A stretch of 64,000 nucleotides of DNA from Pseudanabaena sp. FACHB-2040. GTDB taxonomy: Bacteria > Cyanobacteriota > Cyanobacteriia > Phormidesmidales > Phormidesmidaceae. Positions 36,991 to 46,813 of this stretch are shown one piece after another. A program made the position numbers and the translations under genes. Numbering within the stretch: position 1 is the first letter of the stretch; every line of letters begins with the position of its first letter. The stretch lies in contig NZ_JACJQO010000005.1 of the NCBI RefSeq assembly GCF_014696715.1, positions 744,001-808,000 on the forward strand. The letters run 5' to 3'. The notes beneath the pieces were generated by a model. That model did not search any database. It had not been told where the DNA came from and saw only the letters and a list, made by a program, of their open reading frames with translations.

Positions 36991-37992
36991 CTAGAACTGC
37001 CGCAGGAACTTCAGGTCGCTGGAGTAGAGGCGGCGGATATCGTCGATCTGATACTGCACCATCGCAAACCGCTCAATGCCGATGCCTCCGGCAAAGCCAG
37101 AGTAGACTTCGGGGTCGTAGCCAACGGCCTTGAGCACATTGGGGTCGATCATGCCGCAGCCCAACACCTCTAACCAGCGCCCCTGCCACTGCACGTCTAC
37201 CTCCGCAGAGGGCTCAGTGAAGGGAAAGAAGCTGGGCCGCATGCGAATCGCCACATCGCCATAGAGCGCCTGAATGAAGGCTTTGACGGTGCCCTTGAGA
37301 TCAGCAAAGGTGATGCCTTTGTCAATCGCGAAAAACTCAAGCTGGTGGAAGACGGCAGCATGGGTAGCATCGACGGTGTCGCGGCGGTAGCAGCGGCCTG
37401 TGGCCACTACCCGCAGTGGGGGTTCATGCTCCTGCATGTAGCGGATCTGTACGTTGGAGGTGTGGGTCCGCATCAGGTCGCCGTTGGGCAGGTAGAGGGT
37501 GTCCTGCATGTCTCGGGCCGGGTGGTCGGGCAGAAAGTTAAGCGCCTCAAAGTTGTAGTAGTCGGTTTCGATTTCTGGGCCAGTAGCCACGGTGTAGCCC
37601 AGCCCGACAAAGATATCGACGACCTGGTCAATGATGCTGTTGATAGGGTGAATTCGTCCCTGGGGTGTGTACACCCCAGGCATGGTCACATCCAGGGTTT
37701 CGGCGGCAAGCTGGGCCTGAATCTTTTCCGATTCTAGGGCTGCCTTGCGGGCCTCTAGTCCGCCTTGGAGGGCGTCTTTAACGGTATTAGCCAGCGCTCC
37801 GATGTGAGGACGTTCTTCGGCAGAGAGTTTGCCCATTCCCCCCAGAACTTTGGAGAGCTCGCCTTTTTTGCCCAGGTAGCTGACTCGCAGGGCTTCTAAT
37901 GCCTCTAGGGTGGGGGCAGTTGCGATCGCATCAACCCCCGTTGCCTGAAGGGTCTGCAGTTGAGTCTGTAGATCTGTAGGTACTGTAGTCAT
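36991..37992 (-). CDS. pheS: Phenylalanyl-tRNA synthetase alpha subunit (PheS)
   Basis: PheS is the catalytic subunit of alpha2beta2 PheRS, charging tRNA-Phe. The 333-residue product shows an N-terminal helical arm (1-90), motif 2 [11 protein letters not shown] with [16 protein letters not shown], and motif 3 [16 protein letters not shown]. It is full length. The partner pheT is not in the window, as often in cyanobacteria. Confidence 0.97.
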   Translation of the reverse strand: MTTVPTDLQTQLQTLQATGVDAIATAPTLEALEALRVSYLGKKGELSKVLGGMGKLSAEERPHIGALANTVKDALQGGLEARKAALESEKIQAQLAAETLDVTMPGVYTPQGRIHPINSIIDQVVDIFVGLGYTVATGPEIETDYYNFEALNFLPDHPARDMQDTLYLPNGDLMRTHTSNVQIRYMQEHEPPLRVVATGRCYRRDTVDATHAAVFHQLEFFAIDKGITFADLKGTVKAFIQALYGDVAIRMRPSFFPFTEPSAEVDVQWQGRWLEVLGCGMIDPNVLKAVGYDPEVYSGFAGGIGIERFAMVQYQIDDIRRLYSSDLKFLRQF

Positions 37993-38319
37993 CCCGGTCG
38001 TGATTCAGTAAACATGGACAGCAATGCCTGGGCCAGTCGTCTCGGTAGAAACGAGGCTTCTTCCTAGTGTATGAGGTTTAGGGTTTAAGGTTTAAGGTTC
38101 AGGGCAAGGGTAGAAGGCAAAGGATAAAAGGTTTAGGGTTTAAGGTTCAGGGCAAAGGGCGGAAGGCAAGGAGCAAAGGGTTTAAGGTTTGAGGTTCACG
38201 ATTCACAGCCCTAGCACTCTCTTCCTTCTCGATCTCCCCATCTCTCCCATTTTCTCTACCCCCCTTACACCCTGTACCCTAAACCTTATACCCTCACCCC
38301 ACCTGCTACCCGCGCTCCC
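37993..38319. repeat. pheS-surE spacer with degenerate tandem repeats
   Basis: A 327-base non-coding region. About 38085-38200 holds three imperfect copies of a unit with ggtttagggtttaaggtt followed by cagggcaa and aagg runs, spaced about 50 bases. Farther right, accctaaacctta is the reverse complement of the start of this unit, so the whole block could fold into a long stem. No gene is present. Confidence 0.75.
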
Positions 38320-39171
38320 ATGAATCTTCTGATTAGTAACGACGACGGTGTTTTCGCTCAGGGAATCCGAACGCTAGCCAATACCCTGGCCGCCGCCGGG
38401 CACTCAATTACGGTAGTCTGCCCCGACCGAGAGCGCTCAGCCACAGGGCACGGCCTCACTATTCATCAGCCGATTCGGGCAGAAATTGTCGAGTCCGGGT
38501 TTCACCCCTCCATCAAAGCCTGGGCCTGCTCAGGTACGCCAGCCGACTGCGTTAAACTAGCGCTAGGAGCACTTGTGGAGGAACCGCCCAATTTCGTTTT
38601 GTCAGGCATCAATCACGGGCCTAACCTGGGCACCGATGTCCTCTACTCAGGCACTGTCTCAGCAGCGATGGAAGGGGTGATCGAAGGCATTCCTGCGATC
38701 GCACTTAGCTTAGGCAGCTATGTACATCAGGACTTTCTGCCAGCCGCCCATGTTGCTCAAGCTCTTCTGGCCCACTTTAGCCAAACGCCCTTAACTGTGC
38801 CGCTGCTGCTCAACGTCAACGTACCAGCAGCCAAAGCCAGCCATCTTAGAGGAATTCAAATCACGCGCCAAGGCATCCGCCGCTACCATGACCTGTTTGA
38901 AAAGCGGCTCGACCCCCGAGGCAAGACCTACTATTGGCTAGCTGGGGAAGTCTTAGAAGACGTGGAAGACCCCATCGGTAATCAAGGTTGGTCGGAAGAA
39001 ACCGCACAAGCACTGAGACCTGTCTCTACGGATGTGCAGGCAGTCAAAGAAAACTATATTTCAATTACCCCCCTCCAGTACAACCTCACCTCCCTGGCCG
39101 GTCTACCCCAGCTACAGACAGCCATCGCCGATCCTGCCAAATTGTTCTCATCGTTCGTCCACAATGTGTAA
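38320..39171 (+). CDS. surE: 5'/3'-nucleotidase SurE
   Basis: SurE hydrolyses nucleoside 5'- and 3'-monophosphates and short polyphosphates. It has the metal motif [13 protein letters not shown] at the very start, [21 protein letters not shown] and [24 protein letters not shown] with the key Asn and Ser. The 283-residue length is slightly above E. coli SurE. Confidence 0.96.
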   Translation: MNLLISNDDGVFAQGIRTLANTLAAAGHSITVVCPDRERSATGHGLTIHQPIRAEIVESGFHPSIKAWACSGTPADCVKLALGALVEEPPNFVLSGINHGPNLGTDVLYSGTVSAAMEGVIEGIPAIALSLGSYVHQDFLPAAHVAQALLAHFSQTPLTVPLLLNVNVPAAKASHLRGIQITRQGIRRYHDLFEKRLDPRGKTYYWLAGEVLEDVEDPIGNQGWSEETAQALRPVSTDVQAVKENYISITPLQYNLTSLAGLPQLQTAIADPAKLFSSFVHNV

Positions 39172-39324
39172 AGAGTTTGCAGGAGTCTGATGAGAAAAGC
39201 TATCTTTGGCAAAATGCACTGATATCCCCATTGCTGGGTAATCTTATTTAAGATTGGAATGTGGTGTAACGTCTGGGTGATCCGCATCTAAGCTAAGTGA
39301 TTCATCCGCCGCCCAAACAAATTC

Positions 39325-40209
39325 ATGGCTGAAGCACAAAACCAGTTTATTGTTCGCTTTTGGGGAGTACGGGGGAGCATTGCCTGTCCCGGGCCGGAGA
39401 CCGTGAGTTACGGCGGCAATACCTCCTGCATCGAAATGTTAATCGGAGGCCACCGTCTGATTTTTGACGGGGGAACTGGCCTGCGGGAATTGGGGCTCTC
39501 GCTGCTGCGGGAGATGCCTCTAGAGGCCAACCTCTTCTTTACCCACTCCCACTGGGATCATATCCAGGGCTTTCCCTTCTTTGTGCCGGCCTTTGTACCG
39601 GGCAATCGGTTTTATATCTATGGTGCGATCGCGCCCAATGGCTCCACCATTGAGCAGCGCCTCAACGACCAAATGCTTCACCCCAACTTTCCGGTGCCGC
39701 TGCAAATCATGGGGGCTGACCTCAAGTTTTGCGACATCGAGATTGGCGAAACCGTCCGAGTCGAAGACATTAAGGTCGAAAATGCCCTGCTCAACCACCC
39801 TGGTGAAGCGGTTGGCTACCGCGTTTCGTGGAACGGCCGAGTAGCTGCTTATGTCACCGACACCGAGCATTTCCCAGACCGGCTAGATGAAAATGTGCTG
39901 TGGCTGGCGCGTGATGCAGACATCATGATCTACGACGCCACCTACACCGACGAGGAATATCACAACGAAAAGTCCAGCAAAGTAGGCTGGGGCCACTCCA
40001 CCTGGCAAGAAGCTGTAAAAGTCGCCAAAGCAGCCAACGTCAAAAAGCTGATTATTTTCCATCACGACCCGATTCACAGCGACGACTTTATGGATCGGGT
40101 GCAGCTAGACACTCAAGCAGTGTTCCCCAACAGCATTGTTGCCCGGGAAGGCATGGAAATTGATTTGATGACGATGGATCAGCCAGCTTACCTTGAGACA
40201 GCTTCGTAG
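39325..40209 (+). CDS. MBL-fold metallo-hydrolase
   Basis: A 294-residue metallo-beta-lactamase fold protein. Zinc ligands are THSHWDHIQGFPFF, NHPGEAVGYR, YVTDTEH and IFHHDP. The start FWGVRGSIACPGPETVSYGG is typical of a widespread cyanobacterial family with no proven substrate; phosphodiesterase-like activity is a family guess. It follows surE after 153 bases, on the same strand. Confidence 0.85.
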   Translation: MAEAQNQFIVRFWGVRGSIACPGPETVSYGGNTSCIEMLIGGHRLIFDGGTGLRELGLSLLREMPLEANLFFTHSHWDHIQGFPFFVPAFVPGNRFYIYGAIAPNGSTIEQRLNDQMLHPNFPVPLQIMGADLKFCDIEIGETVRVEDIKVENALLNHPGEAVGYRVSWNGRVAAYVTDTEHFPDRLDENVLWLARDADIMIYDATYTDEEYHNEKSSKVGWGHSTWQEAVKVAKAANVKKLIIFHHDPIHSDDFMDRVQLDTQAVFPNSIVAREGMEIDLMTMDQPAYLETAS

Positions 40210-40594
40210 AGGCGGAGAGGGCAGCAGGTAAGGGGCAAAGGGCAGCAGGTAGGAAGGCGAGGTTTTGCTTTTCAACCCGTGGCTCAGCTTCAATTGAGCC
40301 TTCAAGACAGGGGACTCCTCCTGATCGTCAGTTCTTGTAGCTTCCTGAGAGGCAAGACTACTCCTTGACAAGCAATTCTCAGGGACTTCTCACTCTGTAG
40401 GTTGTCAGGCAGGCTAGAAACAGTTCTTAATGACTTAGGGTCTTTTTTAGGGAAGTAGGAAGTAAGGTTAGTGAATCAAGTTGGCCTGGGCAGCTGTTCT
40501 CTAGGCTCTACGCTTGCTTCCATCCCCTATTTAAGCAATTAGAGAGATTGCGGCTGCTTTGGGGAAATGACCGATCAGTGTTGCAAGAACTGTT
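40210..40594. other. Intergenic region, purine-rich at start
   Basis: About 385 bases without a gene. The first part repeats gggcagcaggta in ggcaaaggg-like context, similar in style to the spacer at 37993-38319. Confidence 0.4.
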
Positions 40595-42862
40595 ATGACG
40601 ACTTCCAAAGTCAGGTCTAGATTATTTAGGCGGGCCTACCGGAGCGTAAATCTTCGGGTGCAGCGGGCCACATTGATGATGCTGGGCGTGGTTTTTCTGG
40701 CTGGGGCAGTTGTGGCAGCCTGGTTTGCAGGAGAAGCTCGGACTACCGCCATTTTTGCCCAACTCCAGGTAATTCAGCAGAACCCTCCCATGTGGGTAGA
40801 GGTGCCGATGGTGGCCGGGGAGTACCTGCTGGCCCCAACGGTGATTTTGCTGCTGCTGACCCTGACCATTACCCGGCTCCACCCCCAGCCTCGGCCTTGG
40901 TCCCGGTTTGTGGTGGTCTCTATTCTGCTGGTTCTGGTCACTCGCTATGTGTTCTGGCGCAGCCTGACCACTCTGAACCTGAGCGATCCGCTGACAGGCA
41001 GCTTCAGTTTGGGCCTGTTTTTGATGGAAATGGTGGGGCTGCTGAGCAGCATCATTCAGCTAGGGCTAATGCTACGGGTACGCGATCGCAGACCTCAGGC
41101 CGATCAATTACAGGTCGCTGTGGCAACAGGAGAGTACTTGCCTACGGTAGACGTGTTTATCCCTAGCTACGACGAGCCCGCCTTTATTTTGCGACGCACC
41201 GTGATTGGCTGCCAGGCGATAGACTACCCCCACAAAACGATCTATCTGCTGGACGACACGCGGCGGCCCGAGATCGCGGCGATGGCGGCGGAACTGGAAT
41301 GCGAATACATCAGTCGGCCTCAGAACCAGCATGCCAAAGCCGGTAATTTAAACCATGCGATCGCACAGACCCACGGTGAGCTAATCGCCTCCTTCGATGC
41401 CGATTTTGTGCCGACCCGCAATTTCTTGCGCCGCACCGTCGGCTTTTTCCAAACTCCGGAGGTAGGCCTAGTTCAGACCCCCCAGAGCTTCTATAACCCC
41501 GACCCAATCTCTCGAAATCTGGGGCTAGAGGGCATACTAACACCGGATGAAGAGGTGTTCTACCGCCAGATTCAGCCCATGCGGGATGGAACCGGCAGTG
41601 TGGTCTGTTCAGGGACATCTTTTGTCATGCGGCGCAGCGCCCTAGAAGCCTCGGGTGGCTTTGTCACGGAATCGCTCAGCGAAGACTACTTTACCTCCGT
41701 GCAGTTGGCAGCCCACGGCAATGAAGTGATCTACCTGGACGAAAAGCTCAGTGCTGGGCTAGCAGCAGAGACGATTTCTGCCCATGCCACCCAGCGGCTG
41801 CGCTGGGCCAGGGGGACGCTGCAGGCCTTTTTTATCGACTCCAACCCCCTAACTATCCGAGGGCTAACTCTAATCCAGCGGCTCGGGCATCTAGAGGGGC
41901 TGCTGAGCTGGTTTAGCACCATTCCTCGCGTTTACTTTCTGCTAATGCCCTTGGCCTACTCATTTCTGGGGGTGATTCCGATTCGTGCCAGCCTGCGGGA
42001 AGTGCTGTATTACTTTCTGCCCTATTACCTGGTGCAGCTAACGGTGTTTGGCTGGCTCAATAACCGTTCGCGCTCGGCGCTACTGTCGGATATCTATAGC
42101 CTGGTGCTGGTATTTCCCCTGGCAGCTACAGTGATTCAGGTCATGCTGCGGCCTTTTGGTAAAGGGTTTAAGGTGACACCTAAGGGCACCTCTAGCGATC
42201 GCTTCCACTTCAACTGGGGGCTGGCTTGGCCGCTGGTGCTGATGTTTATCGTCACTGCCGTCAGCCTGTGGCGAAATTTGGGCTGGTGCTTGGCGGCTGG
42301 CTGGAGCGGCGATCACCTGCGGGGGCTAGGGCTAGGCTGGATTTGGAGCAGCTACAACTTGGTCATGATCGGCATTGCGCTACTGGTTTTAATGGATGTA
42401 CCTCGGCCTGACTCTACCGTTTGGTTTGATCTGCGTCGGGTAGTCAGGCTGACGCTGGAGTTGCCCGATTCCGGCCCGCAGACCTGGTGGGGCACTACAA
42501 CTCAGTTTTCGGAGAATGGCGCAGTGGTTGAGCTGACGCAGTGGGGCATTCCCCCGCTGCAAGAGGGTCTGGTACTGGCGGGGGAAATTGCGATCGCAGA
42601 AGAAAACCTGCAGCTCAAAGGCACCCTGGTCAACGTGGATCTGAGCGGCAACAGCCCCCTTGTTCGCATTCAGTTTGAGCCACTGACGTTGGAGCAGCAC
42701 CGAGTCTTGATAGAAACGCTGTTTTGCCGTCCAGGGCAGTGGAAACGGTGGGATAGCCCAGGGGAGTTGCGATCGCTTTGGCTCTTGCTGAAGATTTTGT
42801 TTCAGCCCCGGGTGCTGACCCGCAATGTCAATGTGAAGGCGTTGTCAGTGGCGCAGAGTTAG
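40595..42862 (+). CDS. Cellulose-synthase-like GT2 glycosyltransferase with C-terminal PilZ-like domain
   Basis: A 755-residue membrane glycosyltransferase. Two N-terminal helices and more before the catalytic domain are followed by D,D,D,QxxRW residues: DD at 220-221, DAD at 268-270, SED at 362-364 and QRLRW at 400-404, also QTPQSFYNPD. A further cluster of membrane helices covers about 430-605, and a C-terminal PilZ-like domain follows (RRVVR and TQFSENG; the usual D/N of the second motif is Gln). BcsA-type enzymes synthesise beta-glucan using UDP-glucose with c-di-GMP control. No bcsB-like gene is adjacent. Polymer identity is uncertain. Confidence 0.88.
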   Translation: MTTSKVRSRLFRRAYRSVNLRVQRATLMMLGVVFLAGAVVAAWFAGEARTTAIFAQLQVIQQNPPMWVEVPMVAGEYLLAPTVILLLLTLTITRLHPQPRPWSRFVVVSILLVLVTRYVFWRSLTTLNLSDPLTGSFSLGLFLMEMVGLLSSIIQLGLMLRVRDRRPQADQLQVAVATGEYLPTVDVFIPSYDEPAFILRRTVIGCQAIDYPHKTIYLLDDTRRPEIAAMAAELECEYISRPQNQHAKAGNLNHAIAQTHGELIASFDADFVPTRNFLRRTVGFFQTPEVGLVQTPQSFYNPDPISRNLGLEGILTPDEEVFYRQIQPMRDGTGSVVCSGTSFVMRRSALEASGGFVTESLSEDYFTSVQLAAHGNEVIYLDEKLSAGLAAETISAHATQRLRWARGTLQAFFIDSNPLTIRGLTLIQRLGHLEGLLSWFSTIPRVYFLLMPLAYSFLGVIPIRASLREVLYYFLPYYLVQLTVFGWLNNRSRSALLSDIYSLVLVFPLAATVIQVMLRPFGKGFKVTPKGTSSDRFHFNWGLAWPLVLMFIVTAVSLWRNLGWCLAAGWSGDHLRGLGLGWIWSSYNLVMIGIALLVLMDVPRPDSTVWFDLRRVVRLTLELPDSGPQTWWGTTTQFSENGAVVELTQWGIPPLQEGLVLAGEIAIAEENLQLKGTLVNVDLSGNSPLVRIQFEPLTLEQHRVLIETLFCRPGQWKRWDSPGELRSLWLLLKILFQPRVLTRNVNVKALSVAQS

Positions 42863-42937
42863 GAAAAGGGGAAATGCGGGGTGGACGGGTAGATGGGGGA
42901 AATTGTAGAGGCGGTGTCTGTAGCCCTGGGGGAAGAA

Positions 42938-43927
42938 CTAAGAGGGGGGGCTGCGCCGTTGGCGGATTTGGCTCATGAAGAAGTCTTCCAGGGAGGGGCG
43001 GGCTAACTGGAGCGAGACCAGTTCGCCGCCGGTTTGGCGAATAGCGCTGAGCAGGCCATCAGGATCGCCTTTGACGGTGCCGTGCCAGAAACCGCCTTGG
43101 AAATCAAGATTGCTGAGCCACTGTTTCAAAGCTTCAGGCTGGCCGCCGTGGCCTTTGGCAACGTATTGGTTCTCGGTGCCCAGCAAATTGTTGAGGTCGC
43201 CGACACACACCAGTTCTCCCTGGTCGAGGATGGCGATGCGATCGCAAATCACCTCTACATCCGACAGCACGTGGCTGTTGAAAAAAATGGTTTTTCCCTG
43301 GGCCTTGAGCGACAAGATAATTTCTCGTACCTGAAAGCGCCCGGTTGGGTCTAGCCCGGACATCGGCTCATCGAGAAACACCATGTCGGGGTCGTTGATT
43401 AGGGCCTGGGCCATGCCGACTCGCTGCATCATGCCCTTGGAGTACTGCCGCAGCTGTTTTTTGCGCGCTGCTGCTTGGGGCAGGCCAACTAGATCCAGCA
43501 GTTCGGGAATGCGCTTGCGCTGAACCGAGGTTGGAATTTGGAACAGCCCTGCTGTGTACTCTAAAAATTCCCAGCCGGTCAAAAAGTCGTAGAAATAAGC
43601 GTTTTCAGGTAGATAGCCAATGCGCTGCTTTACCGACTGATGGCCAACGCTCTCATCCATTACCCGGACGCGGCCTGAAGTCGGGCGGATAATGCCTAGC
43701 AGGATTTTCAGCAGCGTTGTTTTACCGGCTCCGTTTGGCCCTAGCAGACCAAAGGTTTCGCCCTGATACACGGTCAGGGAGCAGCTTTTCAGCGATGCAA
43801 TTTTTTGATTTAGCCAAAACCCGGCACGGTAAACCTTACTCAGCTCGTAGGTCTGAACTACGATGGGTTGGGTAGACAAACTTGCCTCCTGCACCGAAAG
43901 AGAAGACAGAGAACTCATGGGCGGCAA
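42938..43927 (-). CDS. ABC transporter ATP-binding protein
   Basis: A 329-residue soluble ABC ATPase: Walker A GLLGPNGAGKTT, Q-loop, signature QYSKGMMQRVG, Walker B MVFLDEPMSGLDP, and a C-terminal extension (about 240-320) of the sort seen in multi-subunit exporters (NodI/CcmA-like). The N-terminus is extended by about 25 residues. No permease gene is adjacent in the window on this side, so its partner is unknown. Confidence 0.9.
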   Translation of the reverse strand: MPPMSSLSSLSVQEASLSTQPIVVQTYELSKVYRAGFWLNQKIASLKSCSLTVYQGETFGLLGPNGAGKTTLLKILLGIIRPTSGRVRVMDESVGHQSVKQRIGYLPENAYFYDFLTGWEFLEYTAGLFQIPTSVQRKRIPELLDLVGLPQAAARKKQLRQYSKGMMQRVGMAQALINDPDMVFLDEPMSGLDPTGRFQVREIILSLKAQGKTIFFNSHVLSDVEVICDRIAILDQGELVCVGDLNNLLGTENQYVAKGHGGQPEALKQWLSNLDFQGGFWHGTVKGDPDGLLSAIRQTGGELVSLQLARPSLEDFFMSQIRQRRSPPS

Positions 43928-43985
43928 CGTTTTGTGTCACGCTAGAAGTGGTGCAACTTCAAGAATACCCAGAAATTAAGCCTTT

Positions 43986-44138
43986 ATGGACCGTTCTAAA
44001 TTCGTTGCCATTTTGACTGGGGTAATTTCCCTACTGCTAGCGGTAGGCTACCTAGTGCTGGTGCAAATTTTGGATTTTCGCGGCGAAATGTTGCCCGCGC
44101 CCGTTTCCCTACTGCCCATGCTGTTTGGCCTACCGTAG
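43986..44138 (+). CDS. 50-residue membrane protein, conserved cyanobacterial type
   Basis: A short ORF reads MDRSKFVAILTGVISLLLAV, then GYLVLVQILDFRGEMLPAPV and ends SLLPMLFGLP. One hydrophobic helix (about 7-29) is followed by a charged turn and a Pro-rich end. A similar short protein is, to my recollection, common in cyanobacteria. It is divergent from the ABC ATPase gene (58 bases). Function unknown. Confidence 0.7.
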   Translation: MDRSKFVAILTGVISLLLAVGYLVLVQILDFRGEMLPAPVSLLPMLFGLP

Positions 44139-44214
44139 AGACGCGCTAGCAAAGCCTTAGCTGAGTCATGCCCGGAGAGCTATTGCCCAGGGAGCTACTT
44201 AATCGCGTCTCTAC
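44135..44214. repeat. Inverted repeat gtagagacgcg ... cgcgtctctac
   Basis: Perfect 11-bp arms at 44135-44145 and 44204-44214 enclose about 58 bases. It starts inside the stop of the 50-residue gene and ends before purB's stop, and may act as a terminator for both. A related element lies at 52804-52840. Confidence 0.75.
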
Positions 44215-44221
44215 GAGATGG

Positions 44222-45547
44222 TTAAATGCAAAGGCGTTGGTAAACGGCGTCGAGGTTCCGCAGGTGCAGATTGGGGTCGAAGCACTCACCGATCTCTTCG
44301 GGAGAGAGGTATTTCTGTACTCGCTCATCTTCTGAGATCAGCTGGCGGAAGTTGCCGCCTTCGGTATTCCAGGCCGTGTGGGCGCAGGACTGGACAATGG
44401 CATAGGCTTCTTCCCGAGCTAGGCCCTTGCCCACCAGCGTCAGCAGTACTCGCTGGCTGAAGACGACACCGCCGTAGACGTTTAGGTTGCGCTTCATGTT
44501 TTCGGGGTAGACCAGCAGGTGTTTGACCAAGTCGGTGGTCTCTACCAGCATGAAGTGAATCAAAATGCAGCTATCAGGCAGAATCACCCGCTCTACAGAG
44601 CTGTGGGAGATGTCTCGCTCGTGCCAGAGGGCCACGTTTTCCAGAGCGGCCATGGCGTTACCCCGGACAATGCGGGCGCAGCCGGTCAGCCGCTCGGAGC
44701 GGATAGGGTTGCGCTTGTGGGGCATGGCAGAGGAGCCTTTCTGGCCTTTGGAGAAAAACTCTTCGACCTCTAGCACGTCCGTCCGCTGTAGGTTGCGAAT
44801 TTCTACCGCAAAGCGCTCAATGGAAGCCGCTAGCAAAGCTAGGGCGTTCATGAATTCGGAATGGATGTCGCGGGAGATTACTTGGGTTGAAGCGGTGTCG
44901 GGCTTGAGACCCAGCTTTTGGCAGGCCAATTCTTCAATTTTTGGATCGATGTTGGCATAGGTGCCGACAGCCCCAGAAATCTGACCAACGGCAATGTGAT
45001 CTTGCAGGGCGCTGAGCCGTTCGCGGTGGCGCAACATTTCAGCCAGCCAGCCAGCCAGCTTAAAGCCAAAGGTGATGGGCTCGGCGTGGATGCCGTGGGA
45101 ACGACCAATCATGATCGTGTCCCGGTGCTCTTGAGCTTTGTAACGGATAGCTTGGATCAGGTTTTCGACGTGGGCCATGATTACCTGCAGACTGTCTACC
45201 AACTGCAGCGACAGGGCGGTGTCGATCATGTCTGAACTGGTCATGCCTAGGTGGATGTAGCGCCCGGCATCGCCCACGTACTCGTTGACGTTAGTGAGAA
45301 ACGCGATGACGTCGTGGCGAACTTCAGCCTCGATTTCGAGAATTCGTTTGGGGTCGAAGTTGGCCTTTGCCTTGATCTCGTCTACTGCCTCTGAGGGGAT
45401 GTACCCCAACTCTGCCTGGGCTTCGCAGACGGCGATTTCGACCTTAAGCCAGGTCTTGTACTTGTAGAGTTCGGTCCAGAGTTCGCCCATCTCGGGCAAG
45501 GTATAGCGTTCGATCAAGGGTGGTGACGCAGAATACAACCGATCCAT
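44222..45547 (-). CDS. purB: Adenylosuccinate lyase (PurB)
   Basis: PurB acts twice in purine synthesis, splitting SAICAR and adenylosuccinate to release fumarate. The 441-residue protein has LIERYTLPEMGELWTE near the start, TSSDMIDTA, GRSHGIHAEPITFG and the catalytic signature SSAMPHKRNPIRSE. The ATG at 45547 gives an N-terminus about ten residues longer than usual; a TTG at 45517 would match the typical family start. Confidence 0.96.
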   Translation of the reverse strand: MDRLYSASPPLIERYTLPEMGELWTELYKYKTWLKVEIAVCEAQAELGYIPSEAVDEIKAKANFDPKRILEIEAEVRHDVIAFLTNVNEYVGDAGRYIHLGMTSSDMIDTALSLQLVDSLQVIMAHVENLIQAIRYKAQEHRDTIMIGRSHGIHAEPITFGFKLAGWLAEMLRHRERLSALQDHIAVGQISGAVGTYANIDPKIEELACQKLGLKPDTASTQVISRDIHSEFMNALALLAASIERFAVEIRNLQRTDVLEVEEFFSKGQKGSSAMPHKRNPIRSERLTGCARIVRGNAMAALENVALWHERDISHSSVERVILPDSCILIHFMLVETTDLVKHLLVYPENMKRNLNVYGGVVFSQRVLLTLVGKGLAREEAYAIVQSCAHTAWNTEGGNFRQLISEDERVQKYLSPEEIGECFDPNLHLRNLDAVYQRLCI

Positions 45548-45762
45548 TGTGAAGGAAAGTTCACACCACAGGCAACAATTTTTTGAGAAGGGATGGGGTC
45601 AAATATTGAGCTTGCTCGTTAGAGGGGCCATGTACTGCCTGACTTCCGCTGTTGTAAGCTCGGAAGACTAGCTTTACCTTTCTTAATAACTTTGTCTTCA
45701 ATCGTTAAACTTGGCTGGCCTGTGCTGCCAGGGCTATAAATAAGTCTGGGTAGAAAAAGCTT

Positions 45763-46380
45763 ATGGATGATCTGACGGCCAAAATTTTTCCCTATCTAGA
45801 AGTTATTCGAGCTAACTGGCGCTGGATGGGGTGGAATACAGTGCTGGCCCTGATTCCTCTAGGGTTAGCTGTTGGCTTGTTTCGCCGCAATGTCCGTCAG
45901 TCAATTTTGTGGTGGTTAGGCTTTGCTCTGTTTTTTGCTTTTTTGCCAAATGCGCCCTATGTGCTGACGGATGTGGTTCACCTGTTTGAGAGCGCTCAAA
46001 CTGGCTATTCTCCTTGGGTGGTAGGGCTGGTAATGGGGCCGATGTACGGAGTGTTTCTGCTGATTGGCTTTGCTGCTTACGTCGGGTCAGTCGTGTCAAT
46101 GGGGCGATATGTAGATCAGCAGGGCGGCGGGCGTTGGGTAACGGGGATTGAACTGGGAACGCACGGACTGTGTGCGATCGCAATCTACTGGGGCCGCTTC
46201 TGGCGCTTTAACAGCTGGGATTTGGTGACTCGACCCCAAGTGCTGCTAGCCCAGATCTGGCGGCATCTGTTTGACCCGCAGCAGGCAGCCACAATTAGCC
46301 TAATCTTTGCTGGGTTAGCCCTTGCCTACTGGGCAGGCAAGCGAGGAGCCTTGGTCTTAGTAAATAAGCAGGAAAGCTAG
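45763..46380 (+). CDS. DUF1361 integral membrane protein
   Basis: A 205-residue membrane protein with six or so hydrophobic helices, containing the family-like FLPNAPYVLTDVVHL and IYWGRFWRFNSWDLVTRP. The family is DUF1361; its role is not established. A cyanobacterial-type upstream region of 215 bases precedes it. Confidence 0.85.
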   Translation: MDDLTAKIFPYLEVIRANWRWMGWNTVLALIPLGLAVGLFRRNVRQSILWWLGFALFFAFLPNAPYVLTDVVHLFESAQTGYSPWVVGLVMGPMYGVFLLIGFAAYVGSVVSMGRYVDQQGGGRWVTGIELGTHGLCAIAIYWGRFWRFNSWDLVTRPQVLLAQIWRHLFDPQQAATISLIFAGLALAYWAGKRGALVLVNKQES

Positions 46381-46423
46381 CTCCGTGCAAAATTCTTTGC
46401 CTGCCCGAAGAGGTTGGGGAATG

Positions 46424-46777
46424 CTACCGCACCAGCACGATTAAAAAGCTAATGCCAATCAGGGCCACTAGGGCGATCAGCCCAGCCCGTCGATTCACCC
46501 AGAGCCGCATCTGCTGTCCGGGCGGAATCACAGGGCGGTCGGCCTTGGGATCTTGGTAGGCGTTGTGGTAGAGAGTACAGGTTTCGGCGTGGGGCCGCTG
46601 GGGAAAGGTGCAGGTGTCATCCAGGTGATAGGTACAGCTTTCACACAAGGCGGCTTCGCCCTCGGCCCGGTAGAGGGGGATGCCGGGATGCCCATGAGCC
46701 TTTAGCGCCAGACCACATTGGGGGCAGCGGATAGCGTTTGCTTCGACCTTAGCCTGACAACGGGGGCAGGGGCGCAT
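46424..46777 (-). CDS. Zinc-ribbon protein with C-terminal membrane anchor
   Basis: A 117-residue protein. It begins MRPCPRCQAKVEANAIRCPQ, a double-CxxC zinc ribbon (residues about 4-22), has additional cysteines (CESCTYHLDDTC, CTLYHN) and one C-terminal helix (about 93-115). No function known. Confidence 0.75.
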   Translation of the reverse strand: MRPCPRCQAKVEANAIRCPQCGLALKAHGHPGIPLYRAEGEAALCESCTYHLDDTCTFPQRPHAETCTLYHNAYQDPKADRPVIPPGQQMRLWVNRRAGLIALVALIGISFLIVLVR

Positions 46778-46813
46778 TTGTCCTTCTCCAAACGCTGACC
46801 GTATCCTAGCGCA

